A stretch of 47,512 nucleotides of DNA from Bacteroidaceae bacterium (GCA_017532725.1 JAFXIZ010000025.1:1-47512), one strand, 5' to 3'; positions 1-11,983 are shown, counted from the stretch's first letter. A program made the numbers and translations. The notes: generated by a model not told the origin, from the sequence alone.

Positions 1-39
1 ATGGGTATTGCCGTAAAAGGAGAATTCCCGGTAGAATAA
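1..39 (+). CDS. rplK: 50S ribosomal protein L11, C-terminal fragment (5' end outside window)
   Basis: The first 13 codons are open and end in TAA at 37-39. The peptide MGIAVKGEFPVE resembles the end of L11, whose tail usually reads ARSMGI/L-V. The first ATG is internal to the gene, not its start. L11 forms the GTPase-associated centre of the 50S subunit together with L10 and L7/L12, which are encoded just downstream. The position 19 bases before rplA matches the conserved rplK-rplA order. The call rests on a short tail plus gene order. Confidence 0.85.
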   Translation: MGIAVKGEFPVE

Positions 40-58
40 TCATTAAACTTCAATTGAA

Positions 59-757
59 ATGGGTAAACTGACAAAAAATCAAAAGTTGGCTTTAGCAAAG
101 ATTGAAGCAGGGAAGACCTACTCGCTCAAGGAGGCTTCGGAATTGGTAAAAGAAGTAACTTATACCAAGTTTGATGCATCACTTGATATCGATGTACGTT
201 TGGGTGTTGACCCTCGTAAGGCAAATCAGATGGTTCGCGGTGTAGTATCACTTCCTCACGGAACAGGTAAACAAGTACGCGTACTCGTACTTTGTACTCC
301 CGATCAAGAGGAGGCTGCTAAAGCTGCAGGTGCCGACTATGTAGGTCTTGACGAATATATCGAAAAGATTAAAGGTGGTTGGACTGATATTGATGTAATC
401 ATCACTATGCCTGCTATTATGGGTAAAATAGGTGCTTTGGGTCGTGTGCTCGGTCCTCGTGGCTTGATGCCTAACCCCAAAAGTGGTACTGTTACTCCCG
501 ATGTAGCTAAAGCTGTTAAAGAAGTAAAACAAGGTAAAATTGACTTCAAAGTCGATAAGAACGGTATAGTACACGCCTCTATAGGTAAGGTTTCTTTCAC
601 TCCCGACCAAATTCGTGACAACGCGAAAGAGTTTGTTATGACTTTGATCAAGTTGAAACCTGCTACTGCTAAAGGTACTTATCTGAAGAGCATCTACCTT
701 TCAAGTACAATGAGTCCGGGTATCAAAGTTGACCCGAAATCAGTAGATGAAAATTAA
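59..757 (+). CDS. rplA: 50S ribosomal protein L1
   Basis: The 232-residue protein has the usual length for bacterial L1. L1 binds 23S rRNA at the mobile L1 stalk, which handles release of the E-site tRNA. The conserved segment [15 protein letters not shown] lies near residues 137-151, and the N-terminus [12 protein letters not shown] is typical. ATG 59 lies 19 bases after the rplK stop and rplJ starts 15 bases after its own stop, so the three genes are one transcript. In other bacteria L1 represses its own operon by binding the rplK leader; that leader is outside this window, so this cannot be checked here. Confidence 0.97.
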   Translation: MGKLTKNQKLALAKIEAGKTYSLKEASELVKEVTYTKFDASLDIDVRLGVDPRKANQMVRGVVSLPHGTGKQVRVLVLCTPDQEEAAKAAGADYVGLDEYIEKIKGGWTDIDVIITMPAIMGKIGALGRVLGPRGLMPNPKSGTVTPDVAKAVKEVKQGKIDFKVDKNGIVHASIGKVSFTPDQIRDNAKEFVMTLIKLKPATAKGTYLKSIYLSSTMSPGIKVDPKSVDEN

Positions 758-772
758 TAAAAGCTACGTATT

Positions 773-1288
773 ATGAGAAAGGAAGATAAAAGTACAATTA
801 TAGAGCAGATAGCAGCTACCGTTAAAGAGTATTCTTGCTTCTACCTTACTGAAACAACATCGTTGAACGCTGAAAAAACAAGCGATTTGCGCCGTGCTTG
901 CTTCAAGGAAGGTATTAAGATGATGGTTGTTAAGAATAAGTTGCTTAAGAAAGCACTTGAGTCACTCGAAGGCGATTACAGCGCACTTCTTCCCGTGATG
1001 AAAGGCTCTACAACCATAATGTTCTCGAATGTCGGTAATGCACCGGCTAAACTCATCAAGGAGTTCACTAAGAAATCTGATCTCCCCGCGCTCAAAGCAG
1101 CTTATGTAGAGGAAAGTTTCTACATTGGTGCCGATCAATTGGATGCATTGGTTGCTATCAAGAGCAAGAACGAACTTATTGCAGACGTTATCGCATTGTT
1201 GCAATCGCCTGCCAAGAATGTTATTTCGGCTCTTCAATCAGGTGGCAGCACTATCCACGGTGTATTGCAAACCCTCTCTGAGCGTTAA
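773..1288 (+). CDS. rplJ: 50S ribosomal protein L10
   Basis: The 171-residue protein is L10, which anchors L7/L12 dimers to the ribosome and forms the base of the factor-binding stalk. The N-terminal globular domain runs to about residue 130, with the typical VKNKLLKKAL segment near residues 60-69. The last 35 residues are predicted helical and fit the L7/L12-binding helix. It starts 15 bases after rplA and 51 bases before rplL. In model bacteria the L10-L12 complex represses this operon through an mRNA leader. The short gap to rplA gives little room for a separate leader here. Confidence 0.96.
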   Translation: MRKEDKSTIIEQIAATVKEYSCFYLTETTSLNAEKTSDLRRACFKEGIKMMVVKNKLLKKALESLEGDYSALLPVMKGSTTIMFSNVGNAPAKLIKEFTKKSDLPALKAAYVEESFYIGADQLDALVAIKSKNELIADVIALLQSPAKNVISALQSGGSTIHGVLQTLSER

Positions 1289-1339
1289 TTACTATACCTA
1301 ATACAAAAAGATTAATAAACAATTAAACAAATAAAGAAA

Positions 1340-1714
1340 ATGGCAGATTTGAAAGCTTTTGCTGAACAATTGGTAAATTTGACCGTTAAAGAAGTTAACG
1401 AACTTGCTCAAATTTTGAAAGACGAGTATGGTATCGAACCCGCTGCTGCTGCTGTGGCTGTTGCTGCTCCCGCTGCTGCAGGTGCTGCTGCCGCTGAAGA
1501 GAAATCTGACTTTGATGTAGTTCTCAAAGCAGCCGGTGCTAACAAACTCGCTGTGGTTAAGAAAGTTAAAGAGCTCTGTGGTCTTGGCTTGAAAGAGGCT
1601 AAAGATCTCGTAGACGGCGCTCCCAGCGTTGTTAAAGAAGCTCTTCCCAAAGCCGAAGCCGAAGGTCTCAAGAAAGAACTTGAGGAGGCCGGTGCTGAAG
1701 TTGAACTTAAATAA
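1340..1714 (+). CDS. rplL: 50S ribosomal protein L7/L12
   Basis: The 124-residue acidic protein is L7/L12, the multi-copy stalk protein that recruits elongation and release factors. It has an N-terminal dimerisation domain (about 1-32), an alanine-rich hinge (about 33-55, nearly all Ala, Val, Pro and Gly) and a C-terminal domain starting at EKSDFDV. The C-terminal helix segments [11 protein letters not shown] and [15 protein letters not shown] are canonical. A hairpin followed by a U-rich run lies 23 bases after the stop and before rpoB, suggesting that ribosomal-protein and polymerase expression are partly separated. Confidence 0.97.
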   Translation: MADLKAFAEQLVNLTVKEVNELAQILKDEYGIEPAAAAVAVAAPAAAGAAAAEEKSDFDVVLKAAGANKLAVVKKVKELCGLGLKEAKDLVDGAPSVVKEALPKAEAEGLKKELEEAGAEVELK

Positions 1715-1736
1715 TAACCTGTATTTCAGGTAATTA

Positions 1737-1780
1737 GGTTAGGAATCATCAAGACGATGATTCTTAACCTTTTGTGTTTA
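1737..1780 (+). terminator. Hairpin with U-rich tail between rplL and rpoB (partial terminator or attenuator)
   Basis: The arms at 1737-1750 and 1756-1769 (GGTTAGGAATCATC and GATGATTCTTAACC) pair over 14 positions with one G-U wobble and a five-base loop. They are followed by TTTTGTGTTT. This has the form of an intrinsic terminator but lies inside a conserved operon, 35 bases before rpoB, so it most likely lets only part of the transcription through. A comparable attenuator and processing region exists at this place in enterobacteria. Its strength here is inferred. Confidence 0.75.
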
Positions 1781-1814
1781 TATTTTAAATTAAGTTCATC
1801 AAAATCCCCTTTTA

Positions 1815-4800
1815 ATGTCTTCTACAACTGGAAAAGCGCGTGTAAACTTCGCGTCGATAAAAAATCCACTGCCCTATCCCGACTTTTTGGAGGTGCAATT
1901 AAAGTCTTTTAAAGACTTTTTACAATTGGATACACCTCAAGAGCGACGCAAAAATGAGGGCTTATATAAGGTTTTTTCTGAAAACTTCCCAATTGCCGAT
2001 ACAAGGAATAATTTTGTCCTTGAGTTCCTTGATTACTATATTGACCCGCCTCGTTACACTATCGATGAGTGTCTTGAGCGTGGACTTACATATAGCGTGC
2101 CCTTAAAGGCAAAGTTAAAACTTTACTGTACCGACCCCGATCACGAGGATTTTGCACCTGTTATACAAGATGTATATTTAGGTCCTATCCCCTATATGAC
2201 CGAGAAGGCTACCTTTGTAATTAATGGTGCCGAGCGTGTCGTAGTATCGCAATTGCACCGTTCGCCCGGTGTGTTCTTCGGACAAAGCACTCACGCCAAT
2301 GGTACTAAACTCTATTCGGCCCGTATTATCCCCTTCAGAGGCTCGTGGATTGAGTTTGCTACTGATATTAACAACGTGATGTATGCTTACATCGACCGTA
2401 AGAAGAAGTTGCCCGTAACTACCTTGTTGCGTGCTATTGGCTTTGAGAGTGACCGCGATATTCTTGAAATCTTCGACTTGGCCGAAGATATGAAGGTTAC
2501 AAAGACCAACTTGAAGAAAGCCGTTGGTCGTCGTATGGCTGCTCGCGTTTTGCGCACTTGGGTAGAAGACTTTGTTGATGAAGATACCGGTGAAATTTCG
2601 TCTATCACTCGTAACGATGTCGTTATCGAGCGTGAGACTGTGTTGACCGAGGATCACATTGCTACTATCCTCGATAGTGGCGTGCAAAGCATCCTCTTGC
2701 ACAAGGACGATGCCAATACATCGGATTATGCTATTATCTTCAACACCCTACAGAAAGATACCAGCAACTCGGAAAAAGAGGCTGTCGAATATATATATCA
2801 TCAACTTCGTAACGCCGACCCTGCCGATGAGGCAAGTGCTCGTGAGGTTATTACCAACCTCTTCTTCTCGGAGAAACGTTACGACCTTGGCGAGGTAGGT
2901 CGATATCGTATGAACAAGAAACTAAACCTTACCATCGACCAAAACATTAAGGTGCTTACTAAGGAAGATATTATCGAAATTATCAAGTACCTTATTGAAC
3001 TTATCAACTCAAAAACCGACGTTGACGATATCGACCACTTGAGTAACCGTCGTGTGCGCACTGTGGGCGAGCAATTGTACAACCAATTTGGTGTAGGTCT
3101 TGCTCGTATGGCTCGTACTATCCGTGAGCGTATGAATGTGCGCGATAACGAGGTGTTTACTCCCATCGATCTTATCAACGCCAAGACTATTTCATCGGTT
3201 ATCAATAGTTTCTTCGGTACCAACGCCTTGTCGCAATTTATGGACCAAACTAACCCCCTTGCCGAGATGACTCACAAGCGTCGTATGTCGGCTTTGGGTC
3301 CCGGTGGTCTTTCGCGTGAGCGTGCCGGTTTCGAGGTACGTGACGTTCACTATACTCACTATGGTCGTCTGTGTCCTATTGAAACTCCTGAAGGTCCTAA
3401 CATCGGTCTTATCTCTTCATTGTGTGTTTACGCCAAGATTAATGACCTCGGATTTATCGAAACTCCTTACCGTGTAGTTAAGGATAGTCAGGTAAATCTT
3501 GCCAACGACGAGGTGGTATATCTTACTGCCGAGGTTGAGGAGGGTAAGGTTATTGCTCAAGGTAACGCTCCCTTGAAGGATGACGGCCACTTTGTAAACA
3601 ATCGTGTGAAGGCTCGTCTTGATGCCGACTTCCCCTTGGCCACTCCCGACCAAGTGGAACTTATGGACGTGTCGCCCACACAGATAGCATCAATTGCTGC
3701 ATCTTTGATTCCCTTCTTGGAGCACGATGACGCCAACCGTGCATTGATGGGATCGAATATGATGCGTCAGGCTGTTCCTTTGTTGCGCAGCGAATCACCC
3801 ATCGTAGGTACAGGTCTTGAGGGTCAACTCATTCGCGACTCTCGTACACAGATTACTGCCGAGGGTGCCGGTGTAATTGAGTATGTTGATGCTACAACCA
3901 TCCGTATCCGTTATGATCGCACCGAGGATGAAGAGTTTACCTCTTTCGTCGATGCTGTCAAGGAATATAATATTCCCAAGTTCCGCAAGACCAACCAAAG
4001 CACCACAATCGACTTGCGTCCTATCTGTCAAAAGGGTCAACGTGTCACTGAAGGCGAAATCCTCACTGAAGGTTACTCGACAGAGAACGGCGAGTTGGCT
4101 CTCGGTCGCAACCTCAAGGTGGCATTTATGCCTTGGAAGGGTTACAACTATGAGGATGCTATTGTGCTTAACGAGCGCGTAGTGCGTGAGGATATCCTTA
4201 CCTCGGTTCACGTCGATGAGTACATACTCGAAGTTCGTGAAACTAAACGTGGTATGGAGGAGTTGACTTCCGATATCCCCAACGTTAGCGAAGATGCCAC
4301 CAAAGACCTCGATGAGAACGGTGTAATTCGCATCGGTGCCCGTGTCAACCCCGGTGACATTATGATTGGTAAGATTACTCCCAAGGGCGAGTCAGATCCC
4401 TCTCCCGAGGAGAAACTCTTGCGTGCCATCTTTGGTGATAAAGCAGGCGATGTGAAAGATGCTTCGTTGAAGGCTACACCTTCGTTGAAGGGTGTTGTTA
4501 TAGGCACCAACATCTTCTCTCGCGCTATGAAGAAGAAAAAATCGCGCTTGACCGACAAGGCCAAGTTGCAACAACTTGAGGATGAGTATGAGGTAAAAAT
4601 GAACAAGGTGAAAGATATCCTTGTTGATAAACTTATGACTCTCACTGCCGGCAAGACCTCGCAAGGTGTCAAAGACTTCTTGGGCGATGATGTTATTGCC
4701 AAGGGCAGCAAGTTTACTGCTGCTGCGTTGAGCAAGATTGACTATACTACTGTACAAGTAAGTAAGTGGACTGCCGATGCCGCCAAGAACGAACTTATAC

Positions 4801-5627
4801 GCGCTACTATCATCAACTATTTGCGTAAGTACAAAGAACTCGATGCCGAGTTGCGTCGTCGCAAATTTGATGAGTCGGTAGGTGATGAGTTGCCTCAAGG
4901 TATCGTACAACTTGCCAAAGTATATATTGCCAAGAAACGCAAAATCAGCGTAGGTGATAAGATGGCAGGTCGCCACGGTAACAAGGGTATCGTATCGCGC
5001 ATCGTGCGCCAAGAGGATATGCCTTTCCTTGCCGATGGTACTCCTGTTGATATCGTTTTGAACCCCCTCGGTGTTCCTTCGCGTATGAACCTTGGACAGA
5101 TTTTCGAAACTGTTCTCGGTTGGGCAGGTCAAGTTTTGGGCGAGAAATTTGCTACACCTATCTTCGACGGTGCTTCGCTCGACGACTTGAACGAGTGGAC
5201 CGACAAGGCCGGCTTGCCTCGCTATGGTAAGACCTATTTGTACGATGGTGGTACAGGCGATCGCTTTGACCAACCTGCTACCGTAGGTGTGATTTATATG
5301 CTCAAGTTGGGTCATATGGTTGAGGATAAGATGCACGCCCGTTCTATCGGTCCGTACTCACTCATTACTCAACAACCTCTTGGTGGTAAGGCTCAATTTG
5401 GTGGTCAACGTTTCGGAGAGATGGAGGTATGGGCGCTCGAAGCATTCGGTGCATCTCACATCTTGCAAGAAATCCTCACCGTTAAGAGTGACGATGTTGT
5501 AGGTCGTTCGAAGGCTTACGAAGCAATTGTCAAGGGTGAGGCTATGCCTACTCCCGGTATCCCCGAGTCGCTCAATGTATTGTTGCACGAGTTGCGCGGT
5601 TTGGGTCTGAGCGTTACATTAGACTAA
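1815..5627 (+). CDS. rpoB: DNA-directed RNA polymerase subunit beta
   Basis: This 1270-residue protein is the beta subunit of RNA polymerase, a normal length for Bacteroidetes. The rifampicin-pocket segment is at about residues 472-498. D477, H487 and S492 correspond to E. coli D516, H526 and S531 and carry the sensitive-type residue, so no classical resistance change is seen. The segment AGRHGNKG lies near residue 1054 and [13 protein letters not shown] near the C-terminus. ATG 1815 is chosen because [15 protein letters not shown] is the usual Bacteroidales N-terminus. It is separated from rplL by a hairpin and from rpoC by another. Confidence 0.99.
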   Translation: MSSTTGKARVNFASIKNPLPYPDFLEVQLKSFKDFLQLDTPQERRKNEGLYKVFSENFPIADTRNNFVLEFLDYYIDPPRYTIDECLERGLTYSVPLKAKLKLYCTDPDHEDFAPVIQDVYLGPIPYMTEKATFVINGAERVVVSQLHRSPGVFFGQSTHANGTKLYSARIIPFRGSWIEFATDINNVMYAYIDRKKKLPVTTLLRAIGFESDRDILEIFDLAEDMKVTKTNLKKAVGRRMAARVLRTWVEDFVDEDTGEISSITRNDVVIERETVLTEDHIATILDSGVQSILLHKDDANTSDYAIIFNTLQKDTSNSEKEAVEYIYHQLRNADPADEASAREVITNLFFSEKRYDLGEVGRYRMNKKLNLTIDQNIKVLTKEDIIEIIKYLIELINSKTDVDDIDHLSNRRVRTVGEQLYNQFGVGLARMARTIRERMNVRDNEVFTPIDLINAKTISSVINSFFGTNALSQFMDQTNPLAEMTHKRRMSALGPGGLSRERAGFEVRDVHYTHYGRLCPIETPEGPNIGLISSLCVYAKINDLGFIETPYRVVKDSQVNLANDEVVYLTAEVEEGKVIAQGNAPLKDDGHFVNNRVKARLDADFPLATPDQVELMDVSPTQIASIAASLIPFLEHDDANRALMGSNMMRQAVPLLRSESPIVGTGLEGQLIRDSRTQITAEGAGVIEYVDATTIRIRYDRTEDEEFTSFVDAVKEYNIPKFRKTNQSTTIDLRPICQKGQRVTEGEILTEGYSTENGELALGRNLKVAFMPWKGYNYEDAIVLNERVVREDILTSVHVDEYILEVRETKRGMEELTSDIPNVSEDATKDLDENGVIRIGARVNPGDIMIGKITPKGESDPSPEEKLLRAIFGDKAGDVKDASLKATPSLKGVVIGTNIFSRAMKKKKSRLTDKAKLQQLEDEYEVKMNKVKDILVDKLMTLTAGKTSQGVKDFLGDDVIAKGSKFTAAALSKIDYTTVQVSKWTADAAKNELIRATIINYLRKYKELDAELRRRKFDESVGDELPQGIVQLAKVYIAKKRKISVGDKMAGRHGNKGIVSRIVRQEDMPFLADGTPVDIVLNPLGVPSRMNLGQIFETVLGWAGQVLGEKFATPIFDGASLDDLNEWTDKAGLPRYGKTYLYDGGTGDRFDQPATVGVIYMLKLGHMVEDKMHARSIGPYSLITQQPLGGKAQFGGQRFGEMEVWALEAFGASHILQEILTVKSDDVVGRSKAYEAIVKGEAMPTPGIPESLNVLLHELRGLGLSVTLD

Positions 5628-5639
5628 TAATAGGTACTT

Positions 5640-5673
5640 CCTTGTCCTTCCCTCTTATGAGGGTGGGACAGGG
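5640..5673 (+). other. Strong hairpin between rpoB and rpoC
   Basis: The arms at 5640-5654 and 5659-5673 (CCTTGTCCTTCCCTC and GAGGGTGGGACAGGG) close a four-base loop with one mismatch and two wobble pairs. Only TTTATA follows, not a long T run, so it is less likely to terminate than the hairpin before rpoB. It may mark an RNA processing site or slow translation between the two largest subunit genes. It occupies the middle of an 89-base gap, whereas these genes are often more tightly spaced. Confidence 0.65.
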
Positions 5674-5716
5674 GTTTATATAAAACAAGAAAACAACTCT
5701 TTATAAGAAGAAAAAT

Positions 5717-8700
5717 ATGGCTTTCAGAAGAGATAATAAAATAAAGAGTAACTTCTCGAAGATTACAATAGGTTTGGCATCTCCCGAAGAGATACTTGAA
5801 AATTCGAGTGGTGAAGTCCTGAAACCCGAAACTATCAACTATCGTACCTACAAGCCCGAGCGTGATGGTTTGTTCTGCGAGCGCATTTTCGGTCCTGTTA
5901 AGGACTATGAGTGCCATTGTGGTAAGTACAAACGTATCCGTTACAAAGGTATTGTGTGCGACCGTTGTGGTGTTGAAGTAACCGAGAAGAAAGTACGTCG
6001 CGAGCGTATGGGTCACATCCAATTGGTTGTGCCTGTGGCTCACATTTGGTATTTCCGCTCATTGCCCAATAAGATAGGTTATTTGTTGGGTATGCCCAGC
6101 AAGAAACTCGATGCTGTTATCTACTACGAGCGTTATGTAGTGATACAACCCGGTCCTGTAGAGGAGTATCAAACATACGACCTCCTCTCGGAAGAGGAGT
6201 ACCTCAAGATAATGGATGAGTTGCCTCGCGAGAATCAAATGCTCGACGACAGCGACCCCAACAAATTCATCGCCAAGATGGGTGCCGAGGCTATCTATGA
6301 CCTCTTGTCTCGTCTTGACTTGGATGGTCTTTCTTACGAATTGCGCGACCGTGCCAGCAAGGATGGCTCGCAACAACGTAAGACCGAGGCTTTGAAACGT
6401 CTGCAAGTTGTAGAGTCGTTCCGTGCTTCGAAGGATCGCAACCGTCCCGAGTGGATGATTTTGAAGGTTGTTCCCGTAACTCCTCCCGAGTTGCGTCCTC
6501 TTGTTCCCCTCGATGGTGGTCGTTTCGCTACATCCGACCTCAATGACTTGTATCGTCGCGTAATCATCCGTAACAACCGTTTGAAACGCTTGATGGAGAT
6601 AAAAGCCCCCGAGGTTATCTTGCGTAACGAGAAGCGTATGTTGCAAGAGGCTGTTGACTCATTGCTCGACAACTCGCGCAAGTCGAGTGCTGTTAAGACC
6701 GAGGCCAACCGTCCTTTGAAGTCGCTCTCTGACAGTTTGAAGGGTAAACAAGGTCGTTTCCGTCAAAACTTGCTCGGTAAGCGCGTCGATTACTCGGCTC
6801 GTTCGGTAATCGTTGTAGGCCCCGAGTTGAAGATGCACGAATGTGGTCTGCCCAAAGATATGGCAGCCGAGTTGTACAAACCGTTCGTAATTCGCAAACT
6901 CATTGAGCGTGGTATCGTTAAGACAGTAAAATCTGCCAAGAAAATAGTTGACCGTAAGGGACCCGAAGTATGGGATATTCTTGAGCACGTGATGAAAGGT
7001 CACCCCGTATTGCTCAACCGTGCCCCAACTCTTCACCGTTTGGGTATCCAAGCATTCCAACCCCGTATGATTGAGGGTAAGGCTATTCAACTCCACCCGT
7101 TGGCTTGTACAGCGTTCAATGCCGACTTCGACGGTGACCAAATGGCTGTGCACTTGCCTCTCGGTAACGAGGCCATCCTCGAGGCTCAAATGCTTATGTT
7201 GGGTGCGCACAATATCTTGAACCCTGCCAACGGTGCGCCTATCACTGTGCCTTCGCAAGATATGGTGTTGGGTCTTTATTACATCACAAAACTCCGTCCC
7301 GGAACAAAGGGCGAGGGCTTGAAGTTCTACGGACCTGAAGAGGCTGAAATTGCTTACAACGAGGGTAAGGTCGATTTGCACGCTCCTGTGTCGGTTATCG
7401 TAAAAGATATCGATGCCGAGGGTAATCCTATCGAACACCTTGTAGAAAATACATCTGTTGGTCGTGTACTTGTTAACCAATATGTACCCCAAGAGATAGG
7501 TTATGTTAATGAAATCTTGTCGAAGAAGTCGTTGCGCGACATCATCAGCCGTGTTATCAAGGTATGTGGTGTAACTCGCTCGGCTCAATTCCTCGACGAT
7601 ATCAAGAACTTGGGTTACTTGATGGCGTTCCGTGGTGGCTTGTCGTTTAACCTTGGTGACGTAATTATCCCTGCCGAGAAAGAAGCACTCGTAAAAGAGG
7701 GTTATGCCGAGGTAGAGCAAATTATGGCCAACTATAGTATGGGTTTCATTACCAACAACGAACGTTATAACCAAATCATCGATACTTGGACTCACGTTAA
7801 CTCTAACCTGTCGAATATCTTGATGAAGCAACTCTCAAGCGACAATCAAGGTTTCAACTCGGTATATATGATGCTCGATTCGGGTGCTCGTGGTTCTAAA
7901 GACCAGATTCGTCAGCTTTCGGGTATGCGTGGTCTTATGGCTAAACCCCAAAAGGCCGGTGCCGAGGGTGGTCAAATTATTGAGAACCCCATCTTGTCGA
8001 ACTTTAAAGAGGGTCTTTCGGTGCTTGAGTACTTTATCTCTACTCACGGTGCTCGTAAGGGTCTTGCCGATACCGCTTTGAAGACTGCCGACGCCGGTTA
8101 CTTGACTCGTCGTTTGGTCGATGTGGCTCACGACGTGATTATCACCGAGGAGGATTGTGGCACATTGCGTGGTCTTGTATGCACCGAGGTGAAAGACAAC
8201 GAAAACGTTGTTGCGTCGCTTGGCGAGCGCATCTTGGGTCGTGTATCGGTTCACGACGTATATCACCCCCTCACTGGCGAGTTGCTTGTACAATCGGGTG
8301 AGGAGATTACCGATGTTATTGCCAAGAAAATCGAAGATTCACCCATCGAGCGTGTCGAGATACGTTCGGTACTCACCTGCGAGTCGAAGAAAGGTGTTTG
8401 TGCCAAGTGTTATGGCCGTAACCTCTCGAACAACCGTATGGTACAGAAGGGTGAGGCTGTAGGTGTGATTGCTGCTCAATCAATCGGTGAGCCGGGTACT
8501 CAGCTTACACTTCGTACATTCCACGTCGGTGGTGTGGCTTCAAATATTGCTGCCGTTTCTAATGTTACTTCGCGTTACGATGGTATCCTCGAAATCGACG
8601 AGTTGCGTACCGTTGACTATGCCGAGGAGGGTGGCAAGAAATACTTTATCGTTGTAGGTCGTCTTGCCGAAATGCGCATTGTCGATCCCAACACCAAGAT

Positions 8701-9985
8701 GGTTCTTACTACTGCCAACATTCCTTACGGCTCGAAACTCTATTTCAGCAATGGCGATGCCGTGAAGAAAGGCGATATGATATGCGAATGGGACCCCTTC
8801 AACGCTGTTATCGTATCGGAGGCTACCGGTAAGGTGGTATTCGAAAACGTAGAAGAGGGTGCAACCTATCGCGTCGAAAGCGACGAAACAACAGGCTTGC
8901 GTGAGAAGATTATTACCGAGTCGAAAGACCGTACTCGCGTTCCTTCGGCCTCTATCCTCGACGAGAGTGGCGACGTATTGCGCAGTTACTCATTGCCCGT
9001 AGGTGCTCACTTGATGATCGAAGAGGGTCAAACAATGCGTGCCGGTGAGGTACTCGTTAAGATACCTCGCGCACAAGGTAAGGCCGGTGATATCACCGGT
9101 GGTCTGCCTCGTGTTACCGAGTTGTTCGAGGCTCGTAATCCTTCTAACCCCGCTATCGTTTCGGAAATCGACGGTGAAATACACTTCGGTAAGATTAAAC
9201 GTGGTAACCGCGAAATCTCGGTTGAGTCGAAGACCGGCGAGATTAAGAAATACCTTGTGCCCCTGTCGAAGCAAATCCTTGTACAAGAGAACGACTATGT
9301 GCGTGCCGGTACACCTCTCTCTGATGGTGCTGTAACTCCCTCCGACATCCTGTCAATCAAGGGCCCCACAGCCGTTCAAGAGTATATTGTGAACGAGGTA
9401 CAAGACGTATATCGTATGCAAGGTGTGAAGATTAACGATAAGCACTTTGAGGTTATCGTGCGTCAAATGATGCGTAAAGTAAACATCCTCGATCCGGGTG
9501 ATACTCGCTTCCTTGAGCAACAAATTGTTGACAAGCGTGAGTTTATGGACGAGAACGATCGCATCTGGGGCAAGAAGGTCGTAGTAGATGCAGGCGATTC
9601 GCAAAACTTGCGTGCCGGTCAGATTGTGACTGCCCGTCGCTTGCGCGATGAGAACTCATCGTTGATACGTCGCGACTTGCGTCCTGTTGAGGTGCGCGAT
9701 GCAATACCTGCTACATCTGAGCAAATCTTGCAAGGTATCACTCGTGCCGCATTGCAAACAACCCGCTTTATGTCGGCTGCATCGTTCCAAGAAACCACCA
9801 AGGTACTTAACGAGGCTGCTATCGTAGGTAAGGTTGACTACCTCGAGGGTATGAAGGAGAACGTAATCTGTGGTCACCTCATCCCCGCAGGTACTGGTTT
9901 GCGCGAATACGACCGTTTGGTTGTAGGTTCAAAGGAAAACTTTGAGCGTAGTATGGCCAACCGTAAGGCTGTAACCGACATTTGA
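5717..9985 (+). CDS. rpoC: DNA-directed RNA polymerase subunit beta'
   Basis: This 1422-residue protein is the beta' subunit. The N-terminal zinc site starts at C66 and C68 (YECHCGKY) and continues with CDRC about 15 residues later. The catalytic magnesium motif [12 protein letters not shown] places D470, D472 and D474 in the active site. A second zinc cluster begins near C888 ([12 protein letters not shown]). The bridge and trigger region is full length. ATG 5717 gives the expected start [14 protein letters not shown] clear intrinsic terminator 27 bases after the stop ends the ribosomal-protein and polymerase operon. Confidence 0.99.
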   Translation: MAFRRDNKIKSNFSKITIGLASPEEILENSSGEVLKPETINYRTYKPERDGLFCERIFGPVKDYECHCGKYKRIRYKGIVCDRCGVEVTEKKVRRERMGHIQLVVPVAHIWYFRSLPNKIGYLLGMPSKKLDAVIYYERYVVIQPGPVEEYQTYDLLSEEEYLKIMDELPRENQMLDDSDPNKFIAKMGAEAIYDLLSRLDLDGLSYELRDRASKDGSQQRKTEALKRLQVVESFRASKDRNRPEWMILKVVPVTPPELRPLVPLDGGRFATSDLNDLYRRVIIRNNRLKRLMEIKAPEVILRNEKRMLQEAVDSLLDNSRKSSAVKTEANRPLKSLSDSLKGKQGRFRQNLLGKRVDYSARSVIVVGPELKMHECGLPKDMAAELYKPFVIRKLIERGIVKTVKSAKKIVDRKGPEVWDILEHVMKGHPVLLNRAPTLHRLGIQAFQPRMIEGKAIQLHPLACTAFNADFDGDQMAVHLPLGNEAILEAQMLMLGAHNILNPANGAPITVPSQDMVLGLYYITKLRPGTKGEGLKFYGPEEAEIAYNEGKVDLHAPVSVIVKDIDAEGNPIEHLVENTSVGRVLVNQYVPQEIGYVNEILSKKSLRDIISRVIKVCGVTRSAQFLDDIKNLGYLMAFRGGLSFNLGDVIIPAEKEALVKEGYAEVEQIMANYSMGFITNNERYNQIIDTWTHVNSNLSNILMKQLSSDNQGFNSVYMMLDSGARGSKDQIRQLSGMRGLMAKPQKAGAEGGQIIENPILSNFKEGLSVLEYFISTHGARKGLADTALKTADAGYLTRRLVDVAHDVIITEEDCGTLRGLVCTEVKDNENVVASLGERILGRVSVHDVYHPLTGELLVQSGEEITDVIAKKIEDSPIERVEIRSVLTCESKKGVCAKCYGRNLSNNRMVQKGEAVGVIAAQSIGEPGTQLTLRTFHVGGVASNIAAVSNVTSRYDGILEIDELRTVDYAEEGGKKYFIVVGRLAEMRIVDPNTKMVLTTANIPYGSKLYFSNGDAVKKGDMICEWDPFNAVIVSEATGKVVFENVEEGATYRVESDETTGLREKIITESKDRTRVPSASILDESGDVLRSYSLPVGAHLMIEEGQTMRAGEVLVKIPRAQGKAGDITGGLPRVTELFEARNPSNPAIVSEIDGEIHFGKIKRGNREISVESKTGEIKKYLVPLSKQILVQENDYVRAGTPLSDGAVTPSDILSIKGPTAVQEYIVNEVQDVYRMQGVKINDKHFEVIVRQMMRKVNILDPGDTRFLEQQIVDKREFMDENDRIWGKKVVVDAGDSQNLRAGQIVTARRLRDENSSLIRRDLRPVEVRDAIPATSEQILQGITRAALQTTRFMSAASFQETTKVLNEAAIVGKVDYLEGMKENVICGHLIPAGTGLREYDRLVVGSKENFERSMANRKAVTDI

Positions 9986-10011
9986 TTATAGAATGTTATA
10001 ACCTCTATACG

Positions 10012-10052
10012 ATTCGTCCTTTGTCGATAGGCAAAGGGCGAATTTTTGTTTT
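10012..10052 (+). terminator. Intrinsic terminator after rpoC
   Basis: The arms at 10012-10023 (ATTCGTCCTTTG) and 10032-10043 (CAAAGGGCGAAT) pair over 12 positions with one wobble and an eight-base loop. They are followed by TTTTTGTTTT. This is a classical rho-independent terminator ending the rplK-rpoC transcript. Confidence 0.88.
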
Positions 10053-10139
10053 ATAAGAGCCATTGAGGGTTGTTTCACAATTTTTCTTATGTTGCAAAAC
10101 TTTCTTGCCGATATAGGTATTTTATTGAACTATTTTGTG

Positions 10140-10147
10140 TAAGTTTG
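10140..10147 (+). promoter_or_regulatory. Candidate -7 element for the fumarase gene
   Basis: TAAGTTTG matches the Bacteroidetes -7 consensus TAnnTTTG and lies 36 bases before the fumarase ATG, after the rpoC terminator. No convincing TTTG -33 element is found at the usual 19-base spacing, so the call relies on the -7 match and its position. Confidence 0.5.
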
Positions 10148-10183
10148 CAGTACAAGAAAATAACCTAAAAATAAGATATTGCT

Positions 10184-11827
10184 ATGGCAACAAAACCTTT
10201 TAAGTATCAACCTATGTTCCCCAATGCCAAGCCCGATAATACCGAGTATTATCTCTTGACCAAGGAACACGTATCGGTAAGCGAGTGTAACGGGCGCGAG
10301 ATGCTCGTAGTTGAGCCCGAGGCTCTCACCAAGTTGGCTAACGCTGCTATGCGCGACGTGTCGTTTATGTTGCGTCGCGAGCATAACGAAATGGTGGCTA
10401 AAGTATTGCACGACCCCGAGGCCAGCGACAACGACAAGTTTGTAGCCCTCACTATGTTGCGCAATGCCGAGGTAGCCTGCAAGGGTGTGCTTCCCTTCTG
10501 CCAAGATACCGGTACGGCTATCGTAATGGGTAAGAAAGGCCAACAAGTGTGGACAGGTGGTGGCGATGAAGAAGCCCTCTCGTTGGGTGTATATAAAACC
10601 TACACCGAGGAGAACCTTCGCTATTCGCAAAACGCTCCCCTCAATATGTATGATGAGGTGAACACAGGCTGCAACCTCCCTGCGCAAATCGACCTCTTTG
10701 CTGTCGATGGTATGGAGTATAACTTCCTCTTTATGGCCAAAGGTGGTGGCTCGGCCAACAAGACATATCTCTATCAAGAGACCAAAGCCCTTATCAACCC
10801 CAAGACACTCGTTCCCTTCCTTGTCGAGAAGATGAAGACCTTGGGTACTGCTGCTTGTCCTCCCTATCACGTTGCATTCGTAATAGGTGGAACAAGTGCC
10901 GAAACCAACCTCAAGACCGTAAAATTGGCATCGGCCAAGTATTACGACCGTCTGCCCACCGAGGGTAACGAGTGGGGTCAAGCCTTCCGCGATGTAGAGT
11001 TGGAGAAAGAGGTATTGGCAGCAGCACAAGCATCGGGATTCGGTGCCCAATTTGGTGGTAAATACTTTGCACACGACATTCGCATCATCCGTCTGCCCCG
11101 TCACGGTGCCTCTTGCCCCGTAGGTATGGGCGTTTCTTGTTCGGCCGACCGTAACATCAAGGCCAAAATCAACAAAGACGGTTTGTGGATTGAACGCCTC
11201 GACGACCAACCCTCGACACTCATTCCAGAGGAATTGCGTCAAGCCGGCGAAGGCAATGCCGTGAAGATTGACCTCAATCGTCCTATGAGCGAGATACTTG
11301 CCGAACTCACCAAGTATCCCGTAGCAACACGCCTCTCACTCAACGGTACAATCATCGTAGGTCGTGACATCGCTCACGCTAAGATTAAAGAACGCCTCGA
11401 TGCCGGTGAGCCTATGCCCGAGTACTTGAAGAATCACCCCATATATTATGCCGGCCCAGCCAAGACCCCCGCAGGTATGGCTTCAGGCTCATTTGGCCCT
11501 ACAACAGCCGGTCGTATGGACTCGTATGTTGACCTCTTCCAAGCCAACGGTGGCTCGATGGTAATGATTGCCAAGGGTAATCGCAGCCAACAAGTTACCG
11601 ATGCCTGCCACAAACACGGAGGCTTCTACCTTGGCAGTATAGGTGGCCCTGCAGCAATCTTGGCGCAAAACAGCATCAAGAAAGTAGAGTGCCTTGAGTA
11701 TCCCGAACTCGGTATGGAGGCTATCTGGAAAATCGAGGTTGTTGACTTCCCCGCATTCATCCTTGTTGATGACAAAGGCAACGACTTCTTCAAGCAGATA
11801 AAGCCCACCTGCCCCGGCAAGTGCTGA
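10184..11827 (+). CDS. Fumarate hydratase class I (iron-sulfur, oxygen-sensitive type)
   Basis: The 547-residue protein is a fused alpha/beta class I fumarase like FumA/FumB. It interconverts fumarate and malate in the cytoplasm. In Bacteroidales this serves the reductive branch leading to succinate and propionate. Three cysteines fit the [4Fe-4S] ligands: C106 in FCQDTG, C225 in ACPPYH and C319 in GVSCSADR, each one residue from the E. coli FumA positions as I recall them. The C-terminal half has [20 protein letters not shown], typical of the beta domain. The gene stands alone between two terminators with its own promoter candidate. The propionate-linked oadB gene lies at the far end of the window. 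Confidence 0.96.
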   Translation: MATKPFKYQPMFPNAKPDNTEYYLLTKEHVSVSECNGREMLVVEPEALTKLANAAMRDVSFMLRREHNEMVAKVLHDPEASDNDKFVALTMLRNAEVACKGVLPFCQDTGTAIVMGKKGQQVWTGGGDEEALSLGVYKTYTEENLRYSQNAPLNMYDEVNTGCNLPAQIDLFAVDGMEYNFLFMAKGGGSANKTYLYQETKALINPKTLVPFLVEKMKTLGTAACPPYHVAFVIGGTSAETNLKTVKLASAKYYDRLPTEGNEWGQAFRDVELEKEVLAAAQASGFGAQFGGKYFAHDIRIIRLPRHGASCPVGMGVSCSADRNIKAKINKDGLWIERLDDQPSTLIPEELRQAGEGNAVKIDLNRPMSEILAELTKYPVATRLSLNGTIIVGRDIAHAKIKERLDAGEPMPEYLKNHPIYYAGPAKTPAGMASGSFGPTTAGRMDSYVDLFQANGGSMVMIAKGNRSQQVTDACHKHGGFYLGSIGGPAAILAQNSIKKVECLEYPELGMEAIWKIEVVDFPAFILVDDKGNDFFKQIKPTCPGKC

Positions 11828-11850
11828 TTTTTTACTGAAGAATATTTTGT

Positions 11851-11895
11851 TAGGAGGGGCTGTGTCTGTGCGCACAGCCTCTCCTATACGTTTTG
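11851..11895 (+). terminator. Intrinsic terminator after fumarase
   Basis: The arms at 11851-11864 (TAGGAGGGGCTGTG) and 11873-11886 (CACAGCCTCTCCTA) pair over 14 positions with one wobble and an eight-base loop. They are followed by a moderately T-rich TACGTTTTGT. The hairpin is very stable and ends the single-gene fumarase unit. Confidence 0.82.
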
Positions 11896-11983
11896 TATTG
11901 GGCGACGGGATGTAAAGTGCTTGTTTTGCCGACTTTTTAAATTCTATAACTAACTAAACGCTGTAACATTTCGCAAGATTGTG

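Noticed and set aside
3216-3312. Rifampicin-resistance substitutions in rpoB
   Set aside because: D477, H487 and S492 all carry the sensitive-type residue; the differences from E. coli (such as Ala for Ser 522) are what I expect in this phylum.
6659-7831. Long open frame of 390 codons on the minus strand inside rpoC
   Set aside because: It is fully contained in the highly conserved rpoC frame, has no signal of a family, and reflects codon bias of the real gene.
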